Shown here piece by piece: positions 46,661 to 54,598 of a stretch of 54,598 nucleotides of DNA. Numbering within the stretch: position 1 is the stretch's first letter; every line of letters begins with the position of its first letter. A program made the position numbers and the translations under genes. The notes under the pieces were generated by a model. The model saw nothing but the letters and a program-made list of their open reading frames with translations, was not told the DNA's origin and did no database searches. The stretch spans positions 1 through 54,598 of the forward strand of contig NZ_LFCV01000039.1 of the NCBI RefSeq assembly GCF_001037465.1, written 5' to 3'. The DNA is from Xenorhabdus khoisanae (GTDB lineage: Bacteria; Pseudomonadota; Gammaproteobacteria; Enterobacterales; Enterobacteriaceae).

Positions 46661-47860
46661 ATGTTTTCCAAATCAAATATCTCAACCAGAGCATTACTGG
46701 TTTCTTCTCTGCTTTTGACCATCGGGCGTGGAGCCACACTTCCCTTTATGGCTATCTATCTGACCCGTCAGTATCAGATGCCGGTTGATATTATCGGGCT
46801 TGCTATCTCCGTTGCTTTAACTATTGGCGTGCTTTTCAGTATGGGGTTCGGGATTCTGGCGGATAAATTCGATAAAAAACGCTACATGCTGTTAGCCATT
46901 ATTGCGCTTGTCTGTGGTTTTATTGCGATTCCTATGGTCAATCATGCAAGCTTAGTTGTGGTTTTTATCTCGTTGATAAACTGTGCCTATTCTGTATTTT
47001 CGACGGTATTAAAAGGTTATTTTGCCGATACACTGCCAACGGCAACGAAAGCGAAAGTTTTTTCACTGAACTACACCTTTATTAATATAGGTTGGACTAT
47101 TGGCCCGCCAATCGGTACATGGCTTTTAATGTACAGCATGAATCTTCCGTTCTGGTTGGCGGCAGTTTCCGCTTCTGTTCCTATTGTTTTTATTCAGCGC
47201 TATGTTCAAAGTATCAGAGTTGCCGCAGACAGTGATAGATCCACAACGGTATGGAATCCGGCAGCAATGTTACGTGATCGCGCACTAGCTTGGTTTACCC
47301 TGTCAACTTTTCTCGGTTCACTGGTGTTCGGCTCTTTTACCATCTGGATCTCGCAATATGTCCTGACCGTAGCTAACAGCACTTTGGCTGAAGCGGTTAT
47401 CGGTGTTGTATTGCCGGTGAATGCTGCGGTGGTTGTTACCTTACAATATGCGGTAGGTAGACGCATACGACCTGAAAACCTGAAGAGATTAATGACATTA
47501 GGCAGCTTCTTTTTCTTGATGGGGCTGGCCGTCTTTATGATAGCAGACAAAAACCTTTATCTTTGGGGACTTGCAGCCGTTATTTTCACCCTTGGTGAGC
47601 TAATCTATGCGCCGGGTGAATATATGCTCATTGACAATATCGCGCCGGAAGGAATGAAATCCAGCTATTTTTCGGCGCAGGCGTTGGGCTTCCTAGGCGG
47701 TGCTTTTAACCCGATGATAAGTGGTGTTGTGCTCACTAAGTTGCCGCCTCAATCGTTATTTATCATCCTGATGGGGATCACGTTCCTTGCATGGCTCAGT
47801 ATGCTTAAAGGAATGAGTATCAAACCACTAACCGCTGTTGAATCCCGTTATGATCAATAA
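46661..47860 (+). CDS. ydeE: YdeE-like major facilitator efflux pump
   Basis: YdeE in E. coli is an MFS exporter linked to dipeptide efflux. The 399-residue protein has about twelve membrane helices and is close to E. coli YdeE in the segments SSLLLTIGRGATLPFMAIYL, GFGILADKFDKKRYMLLAI (MFS motif A), NIGWTIGPPIGTWLL and YAPGEYMLIDNIAPEGMKSS. The start is ATG 46661 (ATGTTTTCC). The next gene, a FAD oxidoreductase, begins 76 bases downstream on the same strand. Confidence 0.92.
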   Translation: MFSKSNISTRALLVSSLLLTIGRGATLPFMAIYLTRQYQMPVDIIGLAISVALTIGVLFSMGFGILADKFDKKRYMLLAIIALVCGFIAIPMVNHASLVVVFISLINCAYSVFSTVLKGYFADTLPTATKAKVFSLNYTFINIGWTIGPPIGTWLLMYSMNLPFWLAAVSASVPIVFIQRYVQSIRVAADSDRSTTVWNPAAMLRDRALAWFTLSTFLGSLVFGSFTIWISQYVLTVANSTLAEAVIGVVLPVNAAVVVTLQYAVGRRIRPENLKRLMTLGSFFFLMGLAVFMIADKNLYLWGLAAVIFTLGELIYAPGEYMLIDNIAPEGMKSSYFSAQALGFLGGAFNPMISGVVLTKLPPQSLFIILMGITFLAWLSMLKGMSIKPLTAVESRYDQ

Positions 47861-47936
47861 CTTTATAAACCTGTACCACCTGGCACAAGTCATTTTCGCT
47901 AACATGATGGATCTTGGGAGGTGAACCATTAACCAG

Positions 47937-49034
47937 ATGAAAAATAACAAAATTATTATTGTTGGTGCGGGCTTTGTTGGCACAACGCTGGCATGGTGTT
48001 TATCTAACCACTATAAGGGAGAAATTATCCTTATTGATAAAGGACAGGCGGGTAACGGAGTGACTAAACAGGCCTTTGCATGGCTCAATGTTTCTTATGG
48101 CAGATCGGATGCTTACAGCAAACTCAGGCAACAGGCACTCAATGAGTGGCATTATCTCGATAAACAGACAAACGGAAAATTGAAGATAAATTGGTCAGGT
48201 GCTATCAGTTGGCAGGAAACTGAATCTGCAACCCGTGAATTTATTAATGTTCATCGTGAGTCTGGTTTTAATATCAAAGCGTTGACAAAAGCTGAACTTC
48301 AGGCACTGGAGCCGCAACTTACAATTCTCCCGGAGCTTGCTGCCTTTGCAACGGAAGAAGGTGCTGTTGATCCCCTTCACGCAACACAAGTGCTTTTGCA
48401 GGAAGCTCTTAACAACGGCGTCACCTATCTGCCGGAAACGGAAGTAACTAACATTAACCATAATGGTAAACAAATTCTTGGAGTTACTACATCGCAAGGG
48501 ATTATCTGTGCTGATCAGGTTGTTCTGACTGCCGGTGTCGGTGCAATTTCTCTGATGGAAAAATTGGGTGAACAACTCCCTTTATCTGCATCTCCTTCTG
48601 TCATCGTGCAGTATCAACATCAGGCTGTAACCCCTTTTGTGCACCACATTATTTCAACTCCCGATATGGAAGTACGTCCGATATCAGGAACCACTTTGCT
48701 TGCAGCGGAGGATTATTTAAGTGACCGCCCTGAACACAGTGCCACATATATCGCAAAAAATGCCTTACCTGTCATAAAAAGAGCCTTTATAGGCAGTGAT
48801 AGTCTGTGTTTGGAGAATGCTTCTGTTGGCCTGCGTCCGATGCCTGAAGATGAAATGCCCATCGTCGGAAAAGTCGCCGATTATCGTGGCTTATATATGA
48901 TCAGTATGCATGTAGCAATTACACTTGCGCCACTGATATGTCGGCTGGCACAGGAAGAAATAATAAATGATATAGAACAGACAGCGCTAAATCCATACCG
49001 GCTAACACGCTTTGCTTCCGGTAGTTGCCATTAG
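47937..49034 (+). CDS. FAD-dependent oxidoreductase (DAO/glycine oxidase-like)
   Basis: A 365-residue flavoprotein of the D-amino-acid oxidase superfamily, probably oxidising an amine or amino acid. The dinucleotide-binding motif IIIVGAGFVGTTLAWCLSN is at the N-terminus; a second FAD-contact segment ADQVVLTAGVGAISLME and a C-terminal VGLRPMPEDEMPIVG are typical of the family. Substrate is unknown. The ribosome site GGGAGG is 15 bases from the ATG at 47937 but six bases from an in-frame ATT at 47928. The unusual spacing is flagged as a finding. Two tandem hairpins follow. Confidence 0.88.
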   Translation: MKNNKIIIVGAGFVGTTLAWCLSNHYKGEIILIDKGQAGNGVTKQAFAWLNVSYGRSDAYSKLRQQALNEWHYLDKQTNGKLKINWSGAISWQETESATREFINVHRESGFNIKALTKAELQALEPQLTILPELAAFATEEGAVDPLHATQVLLQEALNNGVTYLPETEVTNINHNGKQILGVTTSQGIICADQVVLTAGVGAISLMEKLGEQLPLSASPSVIVQYQHQAVTPFVHHIISTPDMEVRPISGTTLLAAEDYLSDRPEHSATYIAKNALPVIKRAFIGSDSLCLENASVGLRPMPEDEMPIVGKVADYRGLYMISMHVAITLAPLICRLAQEEIINDIEQTALNPYRLTRFASGSCH

Positions 49035-49035
49035 A

Positions 49036-49088
49036 AAAGAGTGAAGTATCTATAGATACTTCCCCACTCTTTACTCTTTTAGAGTGGG
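49036..49088. terminator. Tandem hairpins between the FAD oxidoreductase and exporter genes
   Basis: A 20-base perfect palindrome at 49043-49062 (GAAGTATCTATAGATACTTC) is followed by a stem CCCACTCT (49063-49070) and AGAGTGGG (49081-49088). An alternative outer stem pairs AAAGAGT (49036-49042) with ACTCTTT (49066-49072). The arrangement lies between two convergent operons and could end both. Confidence 0.7.
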
Positions 49089-49123
49089 AAGTTCGATGAA
49101 TGCTATTCAAAAGTATTTCTGAC

Positions 49124-50401
49124 TTAATTTTTATAATTATGAGGCACTGCGATAAATCCTTCTTCCAGCCCGTGGACTTCCATACCTTCCGGCATAGCCT
49201 CCCCAACAGTTACCTGACGAAGCATAGTCTGACCTTTTGAATCCGGTCGCCAATTTACTGTTAATTGTCCATTGCTATCATGAATTAGTGCTGCTTCTGG
49301 TACAACAATGCCCTGTTCATTGCGATAAACAACAATATTGATTTTGGCACTCATACCGGGCCTGATGGGATAATCCTGTTTCATGGATGAAGTGACTTTA
49401 ATCACAACATCATAATAAATCGCCGATCCTGGTTTATCCGTACTTACACTTTGCATAGCAACAGTTTCAATTTCTCCATCCAGAGGATGATCAGAAAATC
49501 CCTCCCCGCTGATTTTTACTGCCTGCCCTTCTTTGAGTTTGGCGAGATCGGTTTCTTCAACCTGTGCCAGTACTTGATATTGTGTTGTGTCCATCACTTC
49601 CAGTAAGGGCATCCCATCGGTAACCCGAACGCCTGTCTGAATCGTTAAGAACTTCCCCTTTTCTCCCTGTGAAGCCCTAAGCACGACCCCCGAAAATGGT
49701 GCTTTGATTTCTTTATGGGAGTATTGTTCCTGTAGTGCCTGATAGCGGCTTGTTGCATTCTGAAGTTCCATCTCTGCAACACGTACATTACTAGTGCTTC
49801 CTTTTTGTCGGGTGGATGCAAGATCGTCCTGTACTGAAGCGAGTTCCGTTAGTTGTCGGCGGAGTTGCTGTTCGAGATTTTCCACTTCCATTCGTGGAAC
49901 GATGCCCCGTGAAAAAAGAGCCTGTGTTTTTGCGAGATTATTTTTCAATTCCATAACCATATGGTTCGCATTTTCGACGTTTCTTCTGGCCCGGATGACT
50001 TCCTGGCTGTTTTCCCAGTCATGCAATTGATCAACGGCAGATGAAGCCTTTATCATCTCAACTTGCGCTTGCCGAAGCTCAATATCAAGCTTTCGGGTAT
50101 CAAGCGTAACTAATGTCTGACCAGCGTTCACGCGCTGTCCTTCTTTGACCAGGACTTGTTTGACAATTGCATCAAATGGGGCGGGTATGGTTTCAAGACG
50201 CCCGGATTGCAGCTTGCCTACCAAGCCTAGTCGTTTTTCGATAAGACCGTGTTTTACCTCAATCCACTGTACTGATCCCTGAGTTGGCGATGTTTCTGAG
50301 GACAAATGCCCTGAAGACAAAAAGGCAAAAAAACAAGCCACCACTACAAGCATGCCAGCTATGACCCATCGATAACGTTTAAACATGGGTTGTTTATTCA
50401 T
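49124..50401 (-). CDS. HlyD/MacA-type membrane fusion protein
   Basis: Periplasmic adaptor of a tripartite exporter, linking the inner-membrane pump to the outer-membrane channel. The 425-residue protein has an N-terminal anchor (WVIAGMLVVVACFFAFLSSG), a lipoyl half-domain (IVKQVLVKEGQRVNAGQTLV), a long coiled coil (about residues 105-210), the second lipoyl half, and beta-barrel and MacA-like domains. It is the last gene of the operon and overlaps the outer-membrane gene by eight bases. Confidence 0.92.
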   Translation of the reverse strand: MNKQPMFKRYRWVIAGMLVVVACFFAFLSSGHLSSETSPTQGSVQWIEVKHGLIEKRLGLVGKLQSGRLETIPAPFDAIVKQVLVKEGQRVNAGQTLVTLDTRKLDIELRQAQVEMIKASSAVDQLHDWENSQEVIRARRNVENANHMVMELKNNLAKTQALFSRGIVPRMEVENLEQQLRRQLTELASVQDDLASTRQKGSTSNVRVAEMELQNATSRYQALQEQYSHKEIKAPFSGVVLRASQGEKGKFLTIQTGVRVTDGMPLLEVMDTTQYQVLAQVEETDLAKLKEGQAVKISGEGFSDHPLDGEIETVAMQSVSTDKPGSAIYYDVVIKVTSSMKQDYPIRPGMSAKINIVVYRNEQGIVVPEAALIHDSNGQLTVNWRPDSKGQTMLRQVTVGEAMPEGMEVHGLEEGFIAVPHNYKN

Positions 50402-51860
50402 TGATCGTTATCTCCCAGCTTTCCAGTGTAGTGCCAAGAATCTGATCCAGTTCAGCCTGAGAGTTGAGGTACTGGATAAGCGTATTCAGGCGTGCATTTT
50501 CGGCATTTCTCAGGTCGGTTTCAAAACTCAGGACCTGAAAGTTGCTGGATCGCCCTGCCTGTAATTTTTCCTGTTCAATTTCGAGTTTCTTTTGAGAAAG
50601 TGAGCTGGCTTTTATTGCTAATTGATATTCCTGCCAGCGTGATTCTGTATCGCGGATTGCATTGATGACTCTTTGTTCCAGATTTATTCTTGCCTCCTCC
50701 AAGTGTAACGCCTGCTTCTGGACATTTACTCTGGCCTGAACTTCCGTTTGTTTCTGTGTCATATCACCTATTGGAATATCCAGTTGTATACCCAGATAAT
50801 TTTCCCAGTTTCGGGTTTCAGAAGAGGATGAACGATACTGGGACGTACCTCCAACCAGTGATAAATCCCAGAGCCGATTATTTCGGGCCTGCAATAATTG
50901 AATATCTGCCACTTTTGCAGAAAGTAACTGGATAAGATAACCCGGCTGTTGAGCCTGTGCCTTTTGAATTGATTGTTCAATGTTCAGACTGACGTGGGTT
51001 CCTTTTAATGTATCGATAGCATAGATGGGCGTTTTGAGGTTCAGAGCGAGTAATTTAAGTAATGCCAGCTTCGTGGCATGGACATTGTTTTCAGCCTCCT
51101 TGGCCGAAAGTTCCTGCATGGCCAGATCAGCCTGCGTTTGTATGATATCTGTCTGAGCCATTCTGCCGGCATCAATCAACTCTTTGTTAGTTTCAACTAA
51201 TTTCCGCATACGTTTAAGGGAGGCGGCAGATAATGCTTGTTGCTCCTGAGCACGCAGTAACGCATGGTATGACAGGATAATCTGTGTGATTGAATCGGAA
51301 ATAGTCGCTTTTAAATTCAGCCGATGGGTTTGTTCCTGGAGTTTACCCAGTAAGACTGGGGCATTGTTAACATCCGTACCCGCTCCTCGCAAAAGAGGCT
51401 GTATCACAGTAATGCTTGCACCATCATTGTGAACGTTGTTTATCCCCGATTTAGTGTTATCACGAGTCCAGGAAAGAGTGAAGCGAGTTCCCAGCGGAGT
51501 GAGTACTGTGGCCTTAGGAGACAAATTGGTTTTCCTAAAATTTGCATCCTGATTTTTACCCGCAATGTAACGCCCACTTAGCTGTAGCTTTGGTGTGAAT
51601 CGATCTTCTGCTACCCGTAAATCAAATTTCTGAGCGATACGATCCAGATAAACACTGCGGATTGCATAGTTATTCCTTAAACCAAGCCATATCGCATCGC
51701 TCAACGACAGGCCTATAACCTCCCCTGCGGCATCCTTTCGCAAACTGTAATCAGATTCTGATAAAGTTAATCGTTCCTGTTCAGATGCAGGGATCCCTGT
51801 TCGGGGAAAAAGGAAAAACAAGGTCAGACAGCCATAAAGGAAATATTTTTTAATCATCAC
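50394..51860 (-). CDS. TolC-like outer-membrane efflux protein
   Basis: An outer-membrane channel of the OEP/TolC family, 488 residues with an N-terminal signal peptide (FLYGCLTLFFLFPRTGIPA). Two OEP repeats with long heptad-rich helices are seen (LNLKATISDSITQIILSY, then KQALHLEEARINLEQRVINA). It starts inside the 3' end of the permease gene (11-base overlap). A channel protein encoded inside the exporter operon indicates a self-contained system not dependent on the general TolC. Confidence 0.92.
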   Translation of the reverse strand: MMIKKYFLYGCLTLFFLFPRTGIPASEQERLTLSESDYSLRKDAAGEVIGLSLSDAIWLGLRNNYAIRSVYLDRIAQKFDLRVAEDRFTPKLQLSGRYIAGKNQDANFRKTNLSPKATVLTPLGTRFTLSWTRDNTKSGINNVHNDGASITVIQPLLRGAGTDVNNAPVLLGKLQEQTHRLNLKATISDSITQIILSYHALLRAQEQQALSAASLKRMRKLVETNKELIDAGRMAQTDIIQTQADLAMQELSAKEAENNVHATKLALLKLLALNLKTPIYAIDTLKGTHVSLNIEQSIQKAQAQQPGYLIQLLSAKVADIQLLQARNNRLWDLSLVGGTSQYRSSSSETRNWENYLGIQLDIPIGDMTQKQTEVQARVNVQKQALHLEEARINLEQRVINAIRDTESRWQEYQLAIKASSLSQKKLEIEQEKLQAGRSSNFQVLSFETDLRNAENARLNTLIQYLNSQAELDQILGTTLESWEITINE

Positions 51861-53058
51861 GTAATGCCTGTACGGGTTCCATTTGAGAGGCTTTATGTGC
51901 GGGATAAAAGCCGGAAATAAGTCCCGCTACAATTGAGCTACCTATCCCTAAAGGAATAGATAAAGGGGCTAAAGAAAATGACCAGCCAGAATAAAGGACA
52001 AAAAGAAAGGCGACGATGACCCCGACTAGTGCCCCAAGAATTGCGCCAGCTAAAGTCAGTGCCGCTGTTTCATACAAAAAAAGGCGCCGGATATCCTGAG
52101 GTCTTGCGCCTAAAGCCATACGTAACCCGATCTCCTTTCGTCGGGCTGAAACATTCATCAGCATCACATTTGAAATTGCAATGCCGCCGGTGAGTAGCGA
52201 AATGCCTGCCAACCCGATCAACATAAAAGAAAAGGTTTTGCTTTGTTCTGTCTGCCCTTTCAGTAGTTGTTGAGCAACCCGAACATCAATGTCAACCTCT
52301 GGGAACTTGCGCTTGAGCAATGCCAATAAATCCTTTGCATCGGTTTCTGTAGTTGCGGTCGTTATGGTGCGAGCAATGATGCCATTCAGATCTGTATTAG
52401 GTGTTATTTTGCGCATGGCATTTATAGGGGCAATCACCACCGAATCCAGAGAAAAAGGAAAGATGGGGTTTTGCCCTTTTATATCGAAAATGCCAATCAC
52501 TGTGTATAAATAATTGCCAAGCTGAATCTGCTTGCCAAGTATACGGGAGGCATCTCCTTCACCAAGGGTAACGGCGACTTCATTGCCAATGACCAGATAA
52601 GGAGAGCGCTGATCGTAATCAGAGATAAATCGGCCATGACGAAGTCGCAATTGCATGACCGCCTCCAGTTCCGCAGAGGAGCCTATTATGGTAAACGTTT
52701 CTGTTTTCCCGTTATAGCGCCCGGGAGAAGAAGAATAGATCCAGGGTGCTGCTGAAGATAAACCGGAAATAGCCGTTGTCAGATCAGCCATTTTAATTGA
52801 CTCACTATCAACTCCATGATTATAGGAGTTCAGACTTGCTGTAATAACGTTGATATCAAGCCCGCTGAACATCTTCAATGCAGCAAGTGTGGCGTTATGC
52901 CCGGTATTAACAAATGCCACAACAGATGCGCAACCAATAGCAATCCCCGATAAAGCAAGCAGAGTACTTCTTCCCGTTGCCATTAAGTTACGCCAGGCCT
53001 CTCTCCATATCATGAATACAGACATACCATAGTTGTTGTACTGACGATTATCATGCAT
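51850..53058 (-). CDS. MacB/FtsX-type ABC transporter permease
   Basis: A 402-residue permease of the MacB class: one N-terminal helix (STLLALSGIAIGCASVVAFV), a large periplasmic domain (about 55-270), and three C-terminal helices forming the FtsX domain (GGIAISNVMLMNVSARRKEI, then ALGARPQDIRRLFLYE). MacB pumps act on substrates already in the periplasm. It overlaps the ATPase gene by eight bases. The alternative internal start MSVFMIW is possible. Confidence 0.93.
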   Translation of the reverse strand: MHDNRQYNNYGMSVFMIWREAWRNLMATGRSTLLALSGIAIGCASVVAFVNTGHNATLAALKMFSGLDINVITASLNSYNHGVDSESIKMADLTTAISGLSSAAPWIYSSSPGRYNGKTETFTIIGSSAELEAVMQLRLRHGRFISDYDQRSPYLVIGNEVAVTLGEGDASRILGKQIQLGNYLYTVIGIFDIKGQNPIFPFSLDSVVIAPINAMRKITPNTDLNGIIARTITTATTETDAKDLLALLKRKFPEVDIDVRVAQQLLKGQTEQSKTFSFMLIGLAGISLLTGGIAISNVMLMNVSARRKEIGLRMALGARPQDIRRLFLYETAALTLAGAILGALVGVIVAFLFVLYSGWSFSLAPLSIPLGIGSSIVAGLISGFYPAHKASQMEPVQALRDD

Positions 53059-53788
53059 GGATTGTCAGCCCTCTGGTTTCATGCAATTGACCATCCATCA
53101 TCCGTAATTCACGCTGCATATGGTTCGCAACCGTAGAGTCATGGGTTATTACGACCAGCGTCATCGCGTTGTCTGTGTGAAGAGAAGAAAGTAACAGTAA
53201 AATCTCTTCTGCGGTTTGTTGATCCAAATTACCGGTAGGTTCATCAGCCAGCAGTAACGAAGGTTCCCCAACCAATGCTCTGGCGAGTGCTACTCTCTGC
53301 CTCTGCCCGCCGGATAAGTCTGCCGGATAATGCATAGCACGATGTGAAAGACCCACTAAATGTAGTTTTTCCTTGGCAATTTTATGGGCAAGTGAGGCAG
53401 AAACACCACGGTAAAGAAGTGGCAGAGCGACGTTTTCTGTGGCTGTCATTCCGGCCAACAAATGAAAACTTTGAAAGACAAAGCCGATTTCTTTATTGCG
53501 CATTCTGGCACGAAGATCAGCATTAGCTATTGACATATCAACGCCGCAAAGAAAATATTTTCCAGAGGTGGGCTTATCCAACAAGCCGAGAATATTCAGT
53601 AAGGTACTTTTACCCGAACCCGATGTTCCGACAATCGCACAACTTTGGCCGGAAAAAATTTGTGCTGTGATATTTTTCAGAACCGATATTTGGCCTTCTC
53701 CATCATGTTGATAAACACGGGTTAACCCTTGCATATTGATAACAGGTGATATCGGTACTGTAGGCTGAATAGAATTTATAAGATCCAT
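53051..53788 (-). CDS. ABC transporter ATP-binding protein (MacB-type)
   Basis: The 245-residue ATPase subunit energises the permease encoded next. Walker A GTSGSGKSTLL, the signature LSGGQRQRVALARAL and Walker B LLLADEPTGNLDQQT are intact, as are the Q-loop (GFVFQSFHLL) and the switch His (VVITHD). It is the first gene of the order ATPase-permease-channel-adaptor, which differs from macA-macB. The 384-base gap upstream separates it from a divergent gene for a small secreted protein. Confidence 0.95.
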   Translation of the reverse strand: MDLINSIQPTVPISPVINMQGLTRVYQHDGEGQISVLKNITAQIFSGQSCAIVGTSGSGKSTLLNILGLLDKPTSGKYFLCGVDMSIANADLRARMRNKEIGFVFQSFHLLAGMTATENVALPLLYRGVSASLAHKIAKEKLHLVGLSHRAMHYPADLSGGQRQRVALARALVGEPSLLLADEPTGNLDQQTAEEILLLLSSLHTDNAMTLVVITHDSTVANHMQRELRMMDGQLHETRGLTIHA

Positions 53789-54172
53789 TTTTTATAATAC
53801 CTCCCGCTTTGATATCTGTCTTTATCAGAAGTAATAGCCTTTTTATCAAAGCTATCGACTTCTGCCAACACTAAAAAGTTAGCAATCAAATAATAATTAG
53901 TTCGCCTTAAATTAATATTGTCATGTTATATTTTATTGCAATTTCAAATGAATTATTTTCTTTGTGTGAATAATATCTTCATGATGATTCGTCATAAATT
54001 ATGATAAGTGAAGTTAGGTTTGTAATCCAGAATGAAATATATAGGAAGTTTATAAATTTTAAAATTGCAACATCATCTTGTGATGATTTAGATTTATATT
54101 GCATTGCTACATGTTATTTTGTAAGTGATACATTTAAGCTGCAAATTATAAATTTATTAAAGGAGAACTTTT
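53789..54172. other. AT-rich divergent promoter region of exporter and secreted protein
   Basis: No gene is supported; a plus-strand frame beginning at 54001 is without a ribosome site and overlaps the secreted-protein gene. The very AT-rich sequence should hold leftward and rightward promoters, so expression of the two transcripts may be linked. Confidence 0.5.
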
Positions 54173-54451
54173 ATGTTCAAGAAATTAATAACAGTTGGGG
54201 CATTAGCAGTAGGCATTTTATTTGGAGGAATTGGAACAGCATTTGCTTACACTTGTCCGAGTGACGCCGTAAGACAAGATGGCTCTCTGTATAAGCGAAA
54301 TGTCGTTAATCCTTATAATAATTTTGCTAACGTATTTACACAGCCATATTATGGAAAAACAATTACATGGTATTTTAAAGGACCTTCTGAAGCTTGTTTA
54401 TATAATGGGAATCTCGCTTACACTGCTTACTATGAAGGTAGAATAAATTAA
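54173..54451 (+). CDS. Small Sec-exported protein with two cysteines
   Basis: A 92-residue protein with a clear Sec signal peptide (MFKKLITVGALAVGILFGG, cleavage near residue 25, AFA-YTC). The 67-residue mature part is rich in Tyr and has two Cys, C28 and C75, which could form one disulfide in the periplasm. I cannot place it in a family; a weak resemblance to small DUF3757-like exported proteins is possible but unproven. The ribosome site AAAGGAG lies eight bases before the ATG and a good terminator follows, so it is expressed as a monocistronic message. It is divergent from a MacAB-TolC-type exporter, whose class moves periplasmic proteins outward. Confidence 0.85.
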   Translation: MFKKLITVGALAVGILFGGIGTAFAYTCPSDAVRQDGSLYKRNVVNPYNNFANVFTQPYYGKTITWYFKGPSEACLYNGNLAYTAYYEGRIN

Positions 54452-54498
54452 AATTCTACTAAAAATCCTCTTATTATAAGCTGTTCAGGACACTGATA

Positions 54499-54525
54499 AA
54501 CCTCGTTTAAGATAACGGGGTTTTT
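54499..54525 (+). terminator. Terminator of the small secreted protein gene
   Basis: Stem AACCTCGTT (54499-54507) with AACGGGGTT (54514-54522), one T-G wobble, six-base loop and T run on the plus strand. Confidence 0.85.
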
Positions 54526-54598
54526 ACTTTTTTATGAAGAGATGTTTTCTATCTCGGAGTGTCAGCTAAGTTTTCAATATAAAATAAAAACATAATAA

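Noticed and set aside
54001-54264. 87-codon frame overlapping the small secreted protein gene
   Set aside because: No ribosome site, and it overlaps a much better supported gene in another frame.
1-54598. CRISPR arrays, tRNA or rRNA genes
   Set aside because: No spaced identical repeats of the right size and no cloverleaf or rRNA sequence were seen; the only regular repeats are coding repeats in rsxC.

Overview
The window is chromosomal DNA of a gammaproteobacterium in the Enterobacterales, most likely Morganellaceae close to Xenorhabdus or Photorhabdus. This is inferred from the moderately AT-rich composition, the close protein similarity of the core genes to Escherichia coli genes, and the mix of core blocks with Rhs/VgrG and secretion cargo. 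The left and central parts keep E. coli gene order around the replication terminus: ribA, lapA-lapB-pyrF-yciH, rnb, ydgK-rsxABCDGE-nth, ydgJ, add, ydgA-manA, fumC-tus, ynfM/ynfL-mlc-ynfK, ynfD, ynfB, ydfG. A tus gene with a near-perfect Ter site directly upstream shows that the window lies in the terminus region. Several E. coli neighbours are missing (pgpB, osmB, fumA, rstAB, cnu).

Layout: 1-4.3 kb holds riboflavin, LPS-control (LapAB), pyrimidine and YciH genes. 4.4-7.4 kb holds a class A beta-lactamase with the Cys pair typical of class A carbapenemases, then RNase II. 8.1-17.7 kb is a one-strand type VI secretion cargo island: a lone TssF-like baseplate protein, VgrG, a DUF2169 adaptor, a PAAR-like DUF4150 protein and a large Rhs protein that ends 34 residues after its DPLGL motif, so no toxin domain or immunity gene is visible. 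17.8-24.8 kb is nth and the Rsx electron-transport operon. 25.0-32.7 kb holds a Gfo/Idh/MocA oxidoreductase, a YfeH transporter, adenosine deaminase, YdgA, ManA and FumC. 32.8-40.9 kb holds Tus/Ter, an IprA-like regulator, the divergent YnfM/YnfL pair, Mlc, a BioD paralogue, two small periplasmic proteins and YdfG.

40.9-54.6 kb is accessory and looser, with long gene-free gaps. It holds an unrecognised 222-residue protein, a Nudix hydrolase, a badly decayed ISNCY-type transposase, a HAM1/RdgB-like protein with a hexanucleotide repeat, a P-loop kinase-like protein, YaiI, an AadA-type aminoglycoside nucleotidyltransferase, the YdeE efflux pump and a FAD oxidoreductase. The right end carries a four-gene overlapping operon for a complete MacAB-TolC-type tripartite exporter. 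Divergent from it is a small Sec-exported protein with two cysteines. That pairing, together with the T6SS cargo island, is the best candidate in the window for an undescribed system.

Most coding calls rest on protein similarity recalled from E. coli families. Operator, terminator and Ter calls rest on inverted repeats or consensus read directly from the sequence. No database search was possible.
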